From NCBI GenBank assembly GCA_025141015.1, contig CP081098.1:2920501-2984500 (forward strand): a stretch of DNA of 64,000 bases. Direction: 5' to 3'. Both the position numbers and the translations under genes were made by a program. The stretch's first letter is position 1. Each line of letters begins with the position of its first letter. Shown piece after piece: positions 1 through 9,748 of this stretch. The notes below the pieces were generated by a model, which saw nothing but the letters and a program-made list of their open reading frames with translations, was not told the origin of the DNA and did no database searches. The DNA is from Rhodobacteraceae bacterium M382 (GTDB lineage Bacteria > Pseudomonadota > Alphaproteobacteria > Rhodobacterales > Rhodobacteraceae).

Positions 1-1854
1 GCCACCGCTGACAGTGTCGCGATCGTCAAAAATGTCACCGTCGGCCGGGACGAACGGAATATTGGGCGTCGTGCCGGTATACCCGTCAAATCCGCGGTCG
101 GGCAGCGGTACAGGTTCATTGCCCCGCGTATCGATCATGTCGTCGCCGTCGCCGCCATCAACGCTGTCAGACCCGTCGCCACCGGTCAGGTCATCATCAC
201 CGCCATTGCCGACAATGGTGTCATCGCCATCGCCGCCATCAATCGTGTCATCGCCGTCGACGCCGGTGCTGGGTGTTGCGACATCAAAGAACACATCGGT
301 GACCGTGATGATCGTGGGTTCCACACCCACCTGAGCGTGGTCGATTTCGATTTTGGACACCGGCCCGGAAATTGTCACCAGCAACGAATAATCCGGCAAG
401 CTCGCGCCAGCATATCCCCCTTGGCTGGTGCCTGTATCGTCGCCCGGCACTGCATCATCATCGCTGAGCGTGACGCGGGGGCCATTCCCCAGAACAACGG
501 TGATCGGATCACCGGCCTCGTCAAAGGCGCGGACGCTCACCTGTCCATGCCCGTCAATGTCATTGATACGGAACGACACATTGGAAACAGACTCGGAGAA
601 TTCCAGACAATGCACGGCTTCGTCGCCGTCATTGTTCAGATAGGACGCCATCGCGCTGCCGGAATTGGCCGGGGCACCGCCGGTATCAATATTGCCAGTG
701 GCCTGCTCTTCGGTCGTGAACGTCGCATCAGATCCCGTCGGGGCAACCGTATTGGTATAGGTCACGTTTACCGAACCGGTATCCTGTGTCAGACCACCGC
801 CCAGGTCGTCGCCTTCGCTATAGACCGTGGCATCGCCCTGCGTTGTACCTTCGTTCCACAACAGCGCTTCGCGGACGGAACCACCGGCACCGCCACCGGG
901 GGCACTCTGGTCTCCATACAGCGCGTCGTCGCCTTCTTCGCCGTGCAGCTCGTCACTGCCGCCGCCGCCATAAACTTCGTCATCGCCAACTCCGGCATAG
1001 ACGGTGTCATCACCATCGCCTGCATCCACGATATCATCATTGGGGGCCTGCCCCGGCAGGATCGCATCATCGTTGTCGATCATGTCCCCTTCGGGGTCAC
1101 CGGTATAGGCCAGATCAATTTCGTCATCGCCAGGGGTGCCATCGACAATGCCATTGCCCTGCCCCAGAACCGGCTTGTCCAGAACCGCAACATAATCCAC
1201 GGCACCGGCAAAATGCTGGTCAAAATCATCATCGGTCGCCTCGCGGGCACCAATGGCAAAACTCTGTTCACCGCTTTCGGTAATGTTCAGCGTCATTCCC
1301 GACTGGTCGCTCGACGCGATTTCGGTCGTACCAGTGGTATCATTGACCACCTTCATCACGACGCCATCTTCCTCCCAGGAATAGGTGACGCGGATGGTAT
1401 CATTCGTTCCGGCAAAGCCCTCGGATGTGCTCAGCTCGACAGTATTGCCATCATCTGTGTGATAGACCTGAACCGTCCCGTTTTCGGTGACGCGCACCTC
1501 AAAGTAACCGGTGTCAGAGGATCCCTCGGCTCCACCGTCGGCCCCAGCTGATTCAAACACACCGCGGCTAACGACGGTGTTGGTTCCACCACCTGCCGGA
1601 ACGTAGGCGCGAAATTCGGTTTCGATGGTTCCCTCGGTGAGGTCAAAGGCCCCGTCGTTGCCATCATCGACATTCATCTGTTGGCCCGAGCCATCCAGGT
1701 TCATCCAGCCTGCGCCGAAAACGGGCCCACCGACGGATGTCCCATCTTGCGCTACGCCATCCCCTAGACCCGTATCGTTTTCTTCAAAACCATCCCGGAA
1801 GTCCCACAAACCAATGACTTTTGCCTCATACAGGTTGTCAAAGTTTCTCGCCAT
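1..1854 (-). CDS. LamG-like / RTX calcium-binding secreted protein (C-terminus beyond window)
   Basis: The reading frame is open from ATG at 1854 to the left edge (618 codons), so the C-terminus, where a type I secretion signal would lie, is missing. Residues about 10-225 look like a LamG/concanavalin-type beta-sandwich (start MARNFDNLYEAKVIGLWDF). Residues about 245-305 hold glycine/aspartate RTX nonapeptides such as GDGDDTVYAGVGDDEVYGG. A non-repetitive domain follows, and a second RTX block (GDGDDTIVGNGGDD) begins near residue 520. RTX repeats bind calcium and fold after export through an ABC-type channel. An extracellular or surface adhesion role is inferred. No secretion genes are in the window. 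The strongly biased GC-rich repeats create long meaningless frames on the other strand. Confidence 0.88.
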   Translation of the reverse strand, partial: MARNFDNLYEAKVIGLWDFRDGFEENDTGLGDGVAQDGTSVGGPVFGAGWMNLDGSGQQMNVDDGNDGAFDLTEGTIETEFRAYVPAGGGTNTVVSRGVFESAGADGGAEGSSDTGYFEVRVTENGTVQVYHTDDGNTVELSTSEGFAGTNDTIRVTYSWEEDGVVMKVVNDTTGTTEIASSDQSGMTLNITESGEQSFAIGAREATDDDFDQHFAGAVDYVAVLDKPVLGQGNGIVDGTPGDDEIDLAYTGDPEGDMIDNDDAILPGQAPNDDIVDAGDGDDTVYAGVGDDEVYGGGGSDELHGEEGDDALYGDQSAPGGGAGGSVREALLWNEGTTQGDATVYSEGDDLGGGLTQDTGSVNVTYTNTVAPTGSDATFTTEEQATGNIDTGGAPANSGSAMASYLNNDGDEAVHCLEFSESVSNVSFRINDIDGHGQVSVRAFDEAGDPITVVLGNGPRVTLSDDDAVPGDDTGTSQGGYAGASLPDYSLLVTISGPVSKIEIDHAQVGVEPTIITVTDVFFDVATPSTGVDGDDTIDGGDGDDTIVGNGGDDDLTGGDGSDSVDGGDGDDMIDTRGNEPVPLPDRGFDGYTGTTPNIPFVPADGDIFDDRDTVSGG

Positions 1855-2653
1855 AACTTTCTCCTCATCGGCACTTCCAGAATGCCAAACCCGCAAACAG
1901 CGGATACAAAATGCAACCCTACAGACCGATGTCGACCGGTTCCGGCGACCGACACGGCAACAGCCAAGTAACAAGCAAGGGAGAGACGGCAGCGCACCGT
2001 TGCAGAAACGGGCACCGTGCACAGACCAAATGATCCGTACTATTTCATGTCACCAGCAGTGCAAGACACCACCACGCGACACGCTCTCACTTGCATCGTT
2101 TTGGATGCAACAAGTGCGGTCGCCCCCGTGACCAACAGACATCGCCCCCCAGTTGGGCTGTCTTATTGATACCGGAGCGCGGGATAGCCACAAAGGAAAA
2201 AACCGGATTTTGTGATCATCCCGCCTGGCCCCCGCGCCCACGATTTTCCGTAAACCTGCATATTCCGCGGATATATTGTTTCTGGATGGCCAGGTTTTGC
2301 GCCCGGCAAAAAGTTAAAATTTTACTAATTTCCCCTATTTATTGGGGGAATTTGCCCACCCCCCACAATCCATTGTTTCCAAACAGAGAACACTGGCAAA
2401 CAGGGCGGCAAAGCGGGCCAGCCGGCACATTGAAGTCATAATCACGACAAAATTGATGAACAATCCGGAACCAATTTCGCAATTTTCGAAAGATTGTAAA
2501 TCAATTGTCGCGAAATAGAGCCGTTGTTGCTTCGAATCATTCTCAAATTTGACGCGTCGGGGCCTGTCGCCACATTCCCGCCCCTTTTCAGTCAGCGCAC
2601 CCGGCAGAGGCGGATGACTTGCCTCTTGGGGCCAGCCATACCATATCAGAGTC
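1855..2653. other. Intergenic region, 799 bases
   Basis: No convincing gene was found on either strand. The part near 2310-2350 is AT-rich and holds a short inverted repeat (TTCCCC at 2330-2335, GGGGAA at 2345-2350). It separates the RTX gene from the M48 peptidase gene and must contain both divergent promoters, but no clear -35/-10 pair could be assigned. Confidence 0.5.
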
Positions 2654-3340
2654 ATGCTCAGATTAACCCCCATCCTGCTGGCCGTTCTGTATGCCGTCAT
2701 CATGTACCGCTTCTCGGTGTGGCGAACCCACCGCGATCTTGATACGCGCTCGACAGAACTGGTTGACCCCAAGCTCAAGCGGCTGACCGACAAATTGGCG
2801 GCCGCTTTGGATCTGCCCCGGATCAAAGTGTTCATTTACGAAATCGACCCGGTCAATGGATTGGCGGCACCGGACGGGCGCATTTTCATCACCCGTGGGT
2901 TTTACCGCAAATTTCAAACGGGTGAGGTCTCGGGCGAGGAAATCTCATCTGTCATCGCGCATGAATTGGGTCATGTGGCCCTGGGGCACGCGCGCAAGCG
3001 CATGATTGATTTTTCGGGGCAGAATGCCCTGCGTACGGTTCTCGCACTCGTGCTCAGTCGGATCATTCCGGGTGTAGGAGTGTGGATTGCCAACGGGCTG
3101 ACCACGCTGTTGGCTGCCCGTCTGTCACGCAATGACGAATACGAAGCTGACGAATATGCCGCCGCATTGCTGACAAAAGCCGGAATTGGCATCGGTCCGC
3201 AAAAATCACTGTTTTTGAAACTCGAAGAGCTGACTCAGGCCCGTGCTGGCGCAGCGCCAGCCTGGTTGATGAGCCACCCCAAGACCGAAGAGCGTATCGT
3301 CGCGCTGGAAAAACTGGAAAAACGCTGGCAGAACGCCTGA
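2654..3340 (+). CDS. M48 family zinc metallopeptidase, membrane-anchored
   Basis: A 228-residue protein with an N-terminal hydrophobic segment (residues 2-20) that probably anchors it in the inner membrane. The zinc site HELGH is at 103-107, and the third ligand is in EYEAD near 162-166, as in the HtpX/M48 family. A hydrophobic stretch at 126-155 separates the two motifs, also as in HtpX-like proteases. HtpX-type enzymes degrade damaged membrane proteins; the substrate here is unknown. It is shorter than classical HtpX (about 290 residues), so HtpX identity is not claimed. It is a single gene, tail to tail with the PIN gene, only 4 bases between the stops. Confidence 0.88.
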   Translation: MLRLTPILLAVLYAVIMYRFSVWRTHRDLDTRSTELVDPKLKRLTDKLAAALDLPRIKVFIYEIDPVNGLAAPDGRIFITRGFYRKFQTGEVSGEEISSVIAHELGHVALGHARKRMIDFSGQNALRTVLALVLSRIIPGVGVWIANGLTTLLAARLSRNDEYEADEYAAALLTKAGIGIGPQKSLFLKLEELTQARAGAAPAWLMSHPKTEERIVALEKLEKRWQNA

Positions 3341-3344
3341 GCGT

Positions 3345-3884
3345 TCAGGACAACGCCTTGGCCAAACGCGGCAGGCGCGCCTTTTTTAGCAGCGGCCGCA
3401 TGGCCCAGCCGCCCCCGGCCAGACGGTTGGCCGTGTTCAGCACATCCTCCCCAACCTTTTGCAGACCTTTTGGATCACGTAGCCACAGGTCATAGAGTAA
3501 TCCATCCGGGTCCAAACGATTCAGCCCCTCTTCGGCCAGCAGATGTTTTGGGAAATCCTTGCGGTTCACCGTCACAATGCCATCCGCCGAACCGGCAACC
3601 GCAGCTGCCAGAACATGCACATCCGCGGCATCCGGCAACCACAACCGCGACTCGATGCCCGGGCTGGCGGCAACCTTGGACTGGGGCCATGCGACCCCCA
3701 GCAGTGCGATTTCGGATTGCGCCTGTGCTGCGCCTTCAGGGCCCAGTTTGACCGCGGCTCTGGACCATTCCTCGAGGATGCGCGCCGACCACAGCGGCTG
3801 GAAATGTCCCAGCCGCGCCGCGCCCAACAGCATCTCCCGCATCACGGTGGGATACAGAACGCAGGTATCAAGAACCAGTTTCAC
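3345..3884 (-). CDS. PIN-domain protein
   Basis: A 179-residue protein starting at GTG 3884, with the PIN signature VLDTCVLYP at the N-terminus (first acidic residue). Further acidic residues lie in DAADVHVLAAA and in VTVNRKDFP, the usual spacing of PIN ribonuclease sites. The frame is open further upstream, but that extension would overlap the preceding methyltransferase gene and shows no PIN homology, so the GTG 11 bases after that gene's stop was chosen. No antitoxin-like gene is adjacent, and the protein is longer than typical VapC (about 130 residues). A toxin-antitoxin role is therefore not supported. It is probably cotranscribed with the methyltransferase. Confidence 0.72.
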   Translation of the reverse strand: MKLVLDTCVLYPTVMREMLLGAARLGHFQPLWSARILEEWSRAAVKLGPEGAAQAQSEIALLGVAWPQSKVAASPGIESRLWLPDAADVHVLAAAVAGSADGIVTVNRKDFPKHLLAEEGLNRLDPDGLLYDLWLRDPKGLQKVGEDVLNTANRLAGGGWAMRPLLKKARLPRLAKALS

Positions 3885-3895
3885 CGATCCAGCGA

Positions 3896-5089
3896 TCACA
3901 GCCGGAAGAATACGGATTTCAGATATCCGCTTTCGGCCAGTTGTGGCAGTTGTGGGTGATCTGGCCCGGCATAACCGGTGTACAGCAATTGCCCGGACCG
4001 CCCTGCCCGTCCAATCCCGCGCGCCGATGCCCCCCGGAATCGGGACAGATCCGCCGCATGGGAACAGGAACACAGCCCCAGATATCCACCAGGTTTGACC
4101 AGCGGTGCAGCCAGCCGGGCAATCCGTTCATAGGCCCGCAGGCCGGCCTCCAGTGCTGGTTTCGACGGAGCAAAGGCCGGTGGGTCACAAATCACCACGT
4201 CAAATTGGGCCCCTTCTTCGGCGAGGGCCGCCAGCACGTCAAAGGCATCGCCCTGACGGGTTTCAAACCGATCTGCCACCCCCGAGGCCGCCGCCCCCTG
4301 TTCTGCCAGCGCCAATGCGGCCGCCGACCCATCAACCGACACCGCCCGGCCCGCACCTGCTGCCAGCATCGCCAGCGAGAACCCGCCCACATGCGAAAAC
4401 ACGTCCAGAACTTCGGTTCCCGGAGCGGCCAGTTGCGCAGCAAAGGCATGGTTGGGACGTTGGTCATAAAACAGGCCGGTTTTCTGCCCACCGGTCAGAT
4501 CCGCCATATAGGTGGCACCATTCATCGGCACCTGCACCGGAGCGTCCGGGGCGGTTCCATGCAACACCCCGCTCACATCGTCCAACCCTTCCAGGGTGCG
4601 GGTTCGACCCGATGCGTTCTTGAGCACGGTGTCAACGCCGGTGACTTCGACCAGAGCCTGGGTCAGAAGGTCCAGATGCGCCTCGGCCCAGGCGGCGTTG
4701 GGTTGCACCACGCAAATCGCACCAAAGCGGTCGATCACAATTCCGGGCAGCGCGTCAGCTTCGGCATGGACCAGACGATAAAATGGCGCATCATACAGCC
4801 GGTCCCGCAACTGCAATGCACGGGACAGGCGGTCCACAAACCATGCCTTGTCCAAAACCGCTTCGGGATTGCGATCCAACATCCGGCAAAAAATCCTGGA
4901 CCCCGGATTGACCGTGACCAGGCCCATGGGCGTCAGCGCCTCGTCCTGCAACACCGCCAATGCACCTGGAGCCAGCTTTTTGGTGCGCCGGTCTGTCACT
5001 ATTTCGTTGTCATAGGCCCAGGGAAAGCCATGCCGGATGGCACGGGCGTTGGCCTTGGGTTTCATGCGTACAACAGGACGATCAGTCAT
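3896..5089 (-). CDS. RlmI-like class I SAM-dependent rRNA methyltransferase
   Basis: A 397-residue protein with an N-terminal PUA-like RNA-binding region (residues about 5-80), a central EEHEE-like region and a Rossmann methyltransferase domain. The SAM motif VLDVFSHVGGFSLAML is near residue 228 and the catalytic-loop motif CDPPAFAPSK near residue 303. A CSCS motif follows, as in RlmI/YccW 23S rRNA m5C methyltransferases. Members of this family methylate cytosine in 23S rRNA; the exact target here is inferred only from the family. It precedes the PIN gene by 11 bases in a likely two-gene operon, and is separated from the upstream lipoprotein gene by a terminator. Confidence 0.87.
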   Translation of the reverse strand: MTDRPVVRMKPKANARAIRHGFPWAYDNEIVTDRRTKKLAPGALAVLQDEALTPMGLVTVNPGSRIFCRMLDRNPEAVLDKAWFVDRLSRALQLRDRLYDAPFYRLVHAEADALPGIVIDRFGAICVVQPNAAWAEAHLDLLTQALVEVTGVDTVLKNASGRTRTLEGLDDVSGVLHGTAPDAPVQVPMNGATYMADLTGGQKTGLFYDQRPNHAFAAQLAAPGTEVLDVFSHVGGFSLAMLAAGAGRAVSVDGSAAALALAEQGAAASGVADRFETRQGDAFDVLAALAEEGAQFDVVICDPPAFAPSKPALEAGLRAYERIARLAAPLVKPGGYLGLCSCSHAADLSRFRGASARGIGRAGRSGQLLYTGYAGPDHPQLPQLAESGYLKSVFFRL

Positions 5090-5102
5090 TTTGGGGATCC
5101 GG

Positions 5103-5134
5103 ACAAAAGAAAAAGGGCGCTGGTTTCAGCGCCC
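5103..5134 (-). terminator. Rho-independent terminator after the lipoprotein gene
   Basis: On the minus strand the 8-bp stem GGGCGCTG / CAGCGCCC (5115-5122 and 5127-5134), with an AAAC loop, is followed by TTTTTCTTTTG. It lies 31 bases after the stop of the lipoprotein gene at 5166 and before the methyltransferase start. Confidence 0.9.
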
Positions 5135-5165
5135 TGATACTTGCATTCCGATCCGGGGGGAAGGC

Positions 5166-5930
5166 TCAGAGATTGTTCATCAGCTGATAGATCCCCAATT
5201 GTGCGTTCCTATAGCCTTCCTTGTTGGTCAGCTCCTGGCGAATGACCTCGGCCAGATGGTTGGTGATCCGCACCTTTTGGGTCAGACCGCGCGCTTCGGC
5301 CAGAATGGCCTGCTGGCCACCAAAGGCATCCAGATCGGCGCGAACAGTGCGGACCGGAACGATCAACTGGCCGGTTTCGGCCTGGGTGATTTTCAGATCA
5401 AAGGTGATCGAATGAACACCACCTGTGGTGTACCGGGCCTTTTCGGTCAAAGCATGGAAGCGGGTCACCAGAACATCGACATTGACGTTGACCGGTCCTG
5501 CCAGAGGCGTGACACCCCGGATAATCGAATCCTGAACGATCTTTTGCACTTGTGCGTGACGGTCCCCGATTGGGTCACCGCGCCACACGATGTCGCCGCG
5601 GGGCAAATAGCTGTTGCGCTCGGACACTTTCAACGACCGCGGCACACGCACCACGACATTGGCCACCGAAACCGGCGACTGACCGGCCGTGATCAGGGGC
5701 GACTGCGACGGTTCCCCGACGACGGCCAGATCCTGATGCAGGGCCTTGGCGACCGATTCTGCGGGCGGATAGTTCATCGCCAGCGGCTGGGCCTGATACC
5801 CATCGGGGGTGTCCAGAACCGTGCTTGGCAATTGTTCAAATGGAGCGTTCCGCGTGGGGACGTCGACTGCAGCACAGGCCGAAACGCCGAGTCCCAACCC
5901 GATCAGCAGCATGGTGCGTACAATTTTCAT
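5166..5930 (-). CDS. Lipoprotein of unknown function (DUF6778-like)
   Basis: A 254-residue protein with a lipoprotein signal: a basic start, a hydrophobic core and a lipobox ending GVSAC with Cys19. The mature part contains VVVRVPRSLKVSERNSYLPR and alternates beta-like segments, with no catalytic motif seen. Proteins of this kind are conserved in Rhodobacteraceae, and I believe they carry the DUF6778 label, but that is from memory. Attachment to a membrane facing the periplasm is inferred from the lipobox; residue +2 is Ala, so outer-membrane sorting is possible. It is monocistronic, with its own terminator and divergent from the RidA gene. Confidence 0.8.
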   Translation of the reverse strand: MKIVRTMLLIGLGLGVSACAAVDVPTRNAPFEQLPSTVLDTPDGYQAQPLAMNYPPAESVAKALHQDLAVVGEPSQSPLITAGQSPVSVANVVVRVPRSLKVSERNSYLPRGDIVWRGDPIGDRHAQVQKIVQDSIIRGVTPLAGPVNVNVDVLVTRFHALTEKARYTTGGVHSITFDLKITQAETGQLIVPVRTVRADLDAFGGQQAILAEARGLTQKVRITNHLAEVIRQELTNKEGYRNAQLGIYQLMNNL

Positions 5931-6126
5931 CGTCTCTCTCCTTGGTTGCCCCTGACATCTGCCGCCAGGAGGCCTGATTTCTCAAACCAAGAGATGCCCC
6001 TGAATTGAGGCGCAATTTAGACAAAAATTGTTCGAATTCGCGGTAATTGGACATAGTTCGCCTAAAATTTGCGACCAACCCAATCGGCCTATATTGGTAC
6101 AGTAATTCAGTAGAATAGGAAGAATA

Positions 6127-6519
6127 ATGACCAAATACGCCATTTTCCCACCGGGATCCCATCAAATTTCGAAACAAATCAAGCTTTCGCCTGGGATTGT
6201 CTCGGGAAACCACGTTTTCCTGACAGGTATGACCGGAAGTCGTCCCGACGGAACCATGCCATCGGATGCATCAGAACAGTTCCGAAGCGCGTTTGACAAA
6301 ATTGGCACGGTCTTGGCTGAGGTCGGCCTGACCCATGCCTCAATTGTTGAAATGACCACCTATCACGTGGGGCTCGACACGCATTTTGATCTGTTCAACG
6401 ACATTCGGGCCAACTATGTGAGCGACCCATTTCCTGCCTGGACCGCAGTTGAGGTCGCCGGGTTGCGCCGTCCGGGTGCGATGGTAGAAATCCGGGTGAT
6501 TGCCAGCCTAGAGGCATAG
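6127..6519 (+). CDS. RidA/YjgF family protein
   Basis: A 130-residue single-domain protein of the usual family length. Family hallmarks are the N-terminal SPGIVSGNHVFLTGMTG, the central VEMTTYHVGL and the C-terminal PAWTAVEVAGLRRPGAMVEI, where the Arg of the active-site cleft lies (normally binding the carboxylate of imine substrates). RidA proteins hydrolyse reactive enamine/imine intermediates made by PLP enzymes. This one resembles the divergent subfamilies rather than archetypal RidA, so the substrate is open. The start follows AGGAAG at a normal distance. It is divergent from the lipoprotein gene, with about 196 bases between. Confidence 0.87.
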   Translation: MTKYAIFPPGSHQISKQIKLSPGIVSGNHVFLTGMTGSRPDGTMPSDASEQFRSAFDKIGTVLAEVGLTHASIVEMTTYHVGLDTHFDLFNDIRANYVSDPFPAWTAVEVAGLRRPGAMVEIRVIASLEA

Positions 6520-6545
6520 CCAGCCCCCAAACCTAAGACCTGCGG

Positions 6546-6824
6546 TTAGGTCCAATCCCGTTCGCGGCTGCGCCAACCACCGCGGCGTTTGGGTTTGGTC
6601 ATGGTTTCCATGCCCTGACGCAGAACGGCCGTCATCGGATGGTCAGGGGCCTGCGTGCCATAGCGCTCCAGATACATTTCGATGGCATCACGGCTGTCGT
6701 GTCCGGCAGGCAGGCTGAGCGCCCAATCCAGAAAGATCGAGCGACATTGGGCATCGCTGATCCCTTCGATAGTATAGGAATCCTGCATCAACCCTTTTGG
6801 GTCCAGTGGATCACCGTATTTCAT
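6546..6824 (-). CDS. Conserved hypothetical protein following glnE
   Basis: A 92-residue soluble acidic protein with a basic, Trp-containing tail (RRGGWRSRERDW). I do not recognise a characterised family, and no membrane segment or metal site is seen. The start is ATG at 6824; a GTG immediately before it (6827) is also possible. The coding sequence overlaps the 3' end of glnE by 14 bases, which implies translational coupling and a shared transcript. A link with nitrogen control is only suggested by that overlap. Confidence 0.7.
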   Translation of the reverse strand: MKYGDPLDPKGLMQDSYTIEGISDAQCRSIFLDWALSLPAGHDSRDAIEMYLERYGTQAPDHPMTAVLRQGMETMTKPKRRGGWRSRERDWT

Positions 6825-9606
6825 CACCCAACTCCCGTTTCAGGGCCCCGTTGATCAGAGCCGCACATTGGGCATAGCGCCCCTCCAGTTCGGCCTGCAG
6901 CGCCTCCAACGTGTGATGGCCAGTGCTGCGACACAGGAAAGCAGCCCCTCCCTCACCCAGATGCGCCGCATCAATGGCGCGCCCGGACAACAGCCGCGCT
7001 GCGGCCTGTACGGACCAGAATAGGTTGTAGCTGTCGGTCAACGCCTTGCGTTCCGCGACATTCAGCCATCCAGTAGCGACCGCTCCGGCCAGCCCCGCCG
7101 GTACATCGCGCGCGCTGAGACCTGCCAAAAGCGCACCGGTCTGCGCCACCAGCTCAACATCCATCATCCGTCCCGCCCCCGGTTTGGCGTCCCAGACCCC
7201 GGCCGGGCTTTTGGCCGCTGACAGCCTGTTGCGCATTTCTGACATCTCTTTCAGCACCAGCCCCCGCTCTCGTGGCCTGGACAGGAAATTCGATCGGAAG
7301 GTTTCGATATCAGCACACAGATCGGGGCTGCCTGCGACAACTCTGGCGCGGGTCAGCGCCAAATGTTCCCACACCCAGGCCTCGTTCTCCTGATAATGGG
7401 TAAAGCTGGCCCAACTGGTCGCAACCGGTCCCTGTGTTCCCGATGGGCGCAACCGCATATCGACCTCATACAACCGCCCCTGCGCCATAGGAGCCGTCAA
7501 GGCCGTGACCAAAGCCTGCGTCAGGCGCGCATAATAGGGCCGCACCAAAAGCGGGCGTTTGCCGTCAGACATTTCTGCATCCAGCGGATCATAGATCACG
7601 ATCAGGTCCAAATCGGATGTCGCGTTCAACCGTTCGGACCCCAACGACCCCATGCCCAGAACTGCGGCTCCGCGACCAGGCATCGGGCCGTGTTTGGCCG
7701 CGAACTGCCCAACGACATAGGGCGTCAGGGCCACAATGACTGCATCGGCCAGTTCCGCATACTGGCGCCCTGCATCTTCGGCATCAATGAGCCCGCGCAA
7801 ATGATGCACACCAATCCGGAAATGCCACTCCTTGCACCAGCGTCGGCAGGCATCCAGGCGCGTTTCATAGTCGGCTTCTGCCTCCAGCAAGCTTTCCAGT
7901 TCATGCCTCAGAATTTCGCGTCCCGGCCATTGCGCAAAGAATGACCCACCGATCACAGCATCAAATACGGCCGAATTGCGCGATAGATGTTCTCCCAATG
8001 CGCGCGAAGTTCCAACCACATCGACCAACAGATCAATGAGATGGGGGTTGGCCTCGAACAGGGAAAACAACTGTACCCCTGCAGGCAGACCCGCCAGGAA
8101 CCCATCCAATGCGGTCAGGGCTTGGGCCGGATTCGCCATCCGGGCGATGCGCGACAACAGCTCTGGCTTGAGACGTTCAAACACCTGCGCCCCCCGCGCC
8201 GAGCGCAAGGCGGGATAGGTGGGCCAGCGTGCCAGAATGGACGCATCCAGTTCTTGGGGCATTTCGACCTGGGGACGCGCCTGTGCATCGGGCGCAAAAA
8301 AGCCTTCGGTCAGTTCATGGACCTCGTCCAGTCGATCACGAATGTCCGACTGCATCTGCACGGTATCAACCCCCATCAAACAGGCAATCCGTTCCAACCC
8401 ATCGTCGGATTTTGGCATGCGATGGGTCTGGGCGTCGTGAATCATCTGAATCCGATGTTCGACCTCGCGATGCGCGCGATAGTGACCGGTCAGCTTTTCA
8501 GCAACTTCGGGGGGAACCCAGTTTTTGGCCGCCAGCGCCGCCAGTCCATCCACAGTTCCGCGCACACGCAATGCCGCATCGCGCCCACCTGCGATCAACT
8601 GTCGGGTCTGGGTAAAAAACTCGATCTCGCGAATGCCACCACGGCCCAGTTTCATGTCGTGACCCGGCACCCTGATGGCACCGCCGGTGCCCTTGTTCTC
8701 GCGAATGCGCAGGCGCATGTCGTGGGCATCCTGAATAGCAGCAAAATCCAGATGCCGCCGCCAGACAAAGGGGCGCAGGGTTTTGAGAAATTTCTCGCCA
8801 GCTTGCAGATCTCCGGCGCAGGGGCGTGCCTTGATATAGGCGGCGCGTTCCCAGGTCCGCCCAAGGCTTTCGTAATAGCGTTCAGCAGCCTCCATCGCCA
8901 TGGCCACCGGCGTGACCGCCGGATCGGGGCGCAGGCGCAAATCCGTTCGGAATACATAGCCGTCGGCGGTTTTCTCGCTCAGCGCGCTGCACATGTTTCG
9001 GGTGGCCCGCACCATGCCCTGACGGGCTTCGTAAAAATCATCCGGGTCAAACCGGGTTTCATCAAACAGACAAATCAGGTCGATATCCGAACTGTAGTTC
9101 AGCTCATAGGCACCCATCTTGCCCATCGCCAGGATGGTCATGCCGCCGGCTGTTTCCACGTCATCCGGGGTCAAGCCCGGCAGCTTTTTACGCCGGATCA
9201 GGGTGGCGATCTCGGCTTTGATTGCCACATCGGCGGCCAGGGCTCCGAAATCGGTTAACGCGCCCGTCACTTTCTCCAGCGACCAGACACCGGCGATATC
9301 GGCCAAAGCCGTCAACAGAGCCAGGCGCCGTTTGGCCTGTCGCAGGCCAGGTTTGATCCGATCGGGGGGCAATGCGCGGGCCTCAGCAAACACCTGACCC
9401 AGTGCAGCATCCGGATCGTCAAAAGCAGGCGCGATCCAGGCCGCTTCGTGGGTGATCAGTTCACCCAAATAGGGGCTGCTCCCGGCCGCTCCGGCAATCA
9501 GAGCCGTCAAATCGGTCGACAGCCCCGGCACTTTGGCCGCGGCATCCGCCCCCAGATCGACATCAAATGGGCGGGGCAAGCGGGTGATTTCAAACGTGTT
9601 CGACAT
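6811..9606 (-). CDS. glnE: Bifunctional glutamine synthetase adenylyltransferase/deadenylase
   Basis: A 931-residue protein with the two nucleotidyltransferase halves of GlnE. The first motif is AMGKMGAYELNYSSDIDL near residues 160-177; the second (GMGSLGSERLNATSDLDL) lies in the C-terminal half. Each has the G-S-x-D-x-D type metal site. GlnE attaches AMP to a tyrosine of glutamine synthetase when nitrogen is plentiful and removes it when nitrogen is scarce, under PII control. The N-terminal domain normally deadenylylates and the C-terminal one adenylylates. The start ATG 9606 gives the normal family length; an upstream extension to 9720 is open but lacks homology. The divergent yabK-like gene begins 142 bases away. 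Confidence 0.94.
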   Translation of the reverse strand: MSNTFEITRLPRPFDVDLGADAAAKVPGLSTDLTALIAGAAGSSPYLGELITHEAAWIAPAFDDPDAALGQVFAEARALPPDRIKPGLRQAKRRLALLTALADIAGVWSLEKVTGALTDFGALAADVAIKAEIATLIRRKKLPGLTPDDVETAGGMTILAMGKMGAYELNYSSDIDLICLFDETRFDPDDFYEARQGMVRATRNMCSALSEKTADGYVFRTDLRLRPDPAVTPVAMAMEAAERYYESLGRTWERAAYIKARPCAGDLQAGEKFLKTLRPFVWRRHLDFAAIQDAHDMRLRIRENKGTGGAIRVPGHDMKLGRGGIREIEFFTQTRQLIAGGRDAALRVRGTVDGLAALAAKNWVPPEVAEKLTGHYRAHREVEHRIQMIHDAQTHRMPKSDDGLERIACLMGVDTVQMQSDIRDRLDEVHELTEGFFAPDAQARPQVEMPQELDASILARWPTYPALRSARGAQVFERLKPELLSRIARMANPAQALTALDGFLAGLPAGVQLFSLFEANPHLIDLLVDVVGTSRALGEHLSRNSAVFDAVIGGSFFAQWPGREILRHELESLLEAEADYETRLDACRRWCKEWHFRIGVHHLRGLIDAEDAGRQYAELADAVIVALTPYVVGQFAAKHGPMPGRGAAVLGMGSLGSERLNATSDLDLIVIYDPLDAEMSDGKRPLLVRPYYARLTQALVTALTAPMAQGRLYEVDMRLRPSGTQGPVATSWASFTHYQENEAWVWEHLALTRARVVAGSPDLCADIETFRSNFLSRPRERGLVLKEMSEMRNRLSAAKSPAGVWDAKPGAGRMMDVELVAQTGALLAGLSARDVPAGLAGAVATGWLNVAERKALTDSYNLFWSVQAAARLLSGRAIDAAHLGEGGAAFLCRSTGHHTLEALQAELEGRYAQCAALINGALKRELGDEIR

Positions 9607-9748
9607 GGGCGCAGACTGTGCCTTGTACCCGGGGGCGTCAATGCGGCATCCCGTGTCCAACAACGGATATCCCGCAAAAACTGTTGGTGCCGCGGTACAA
9701 ATTGGGATTGACTGGCGCACGGATCAACACGGAACAGGTGACACCATC

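Noticed and set aside
337-1551. Plus-strand 404-codon frame opposite the RTX gene
   Set aside because: It is the antisense image of repetitive RTX codons, with no family resemblance and no ribosome binding site.
3345-3884. PIN protein as a toxin of a toxin-antitoxin pair
   Set aside because: No small antitoxin gene is adjacent; both neighbours are larger unrelated genes.
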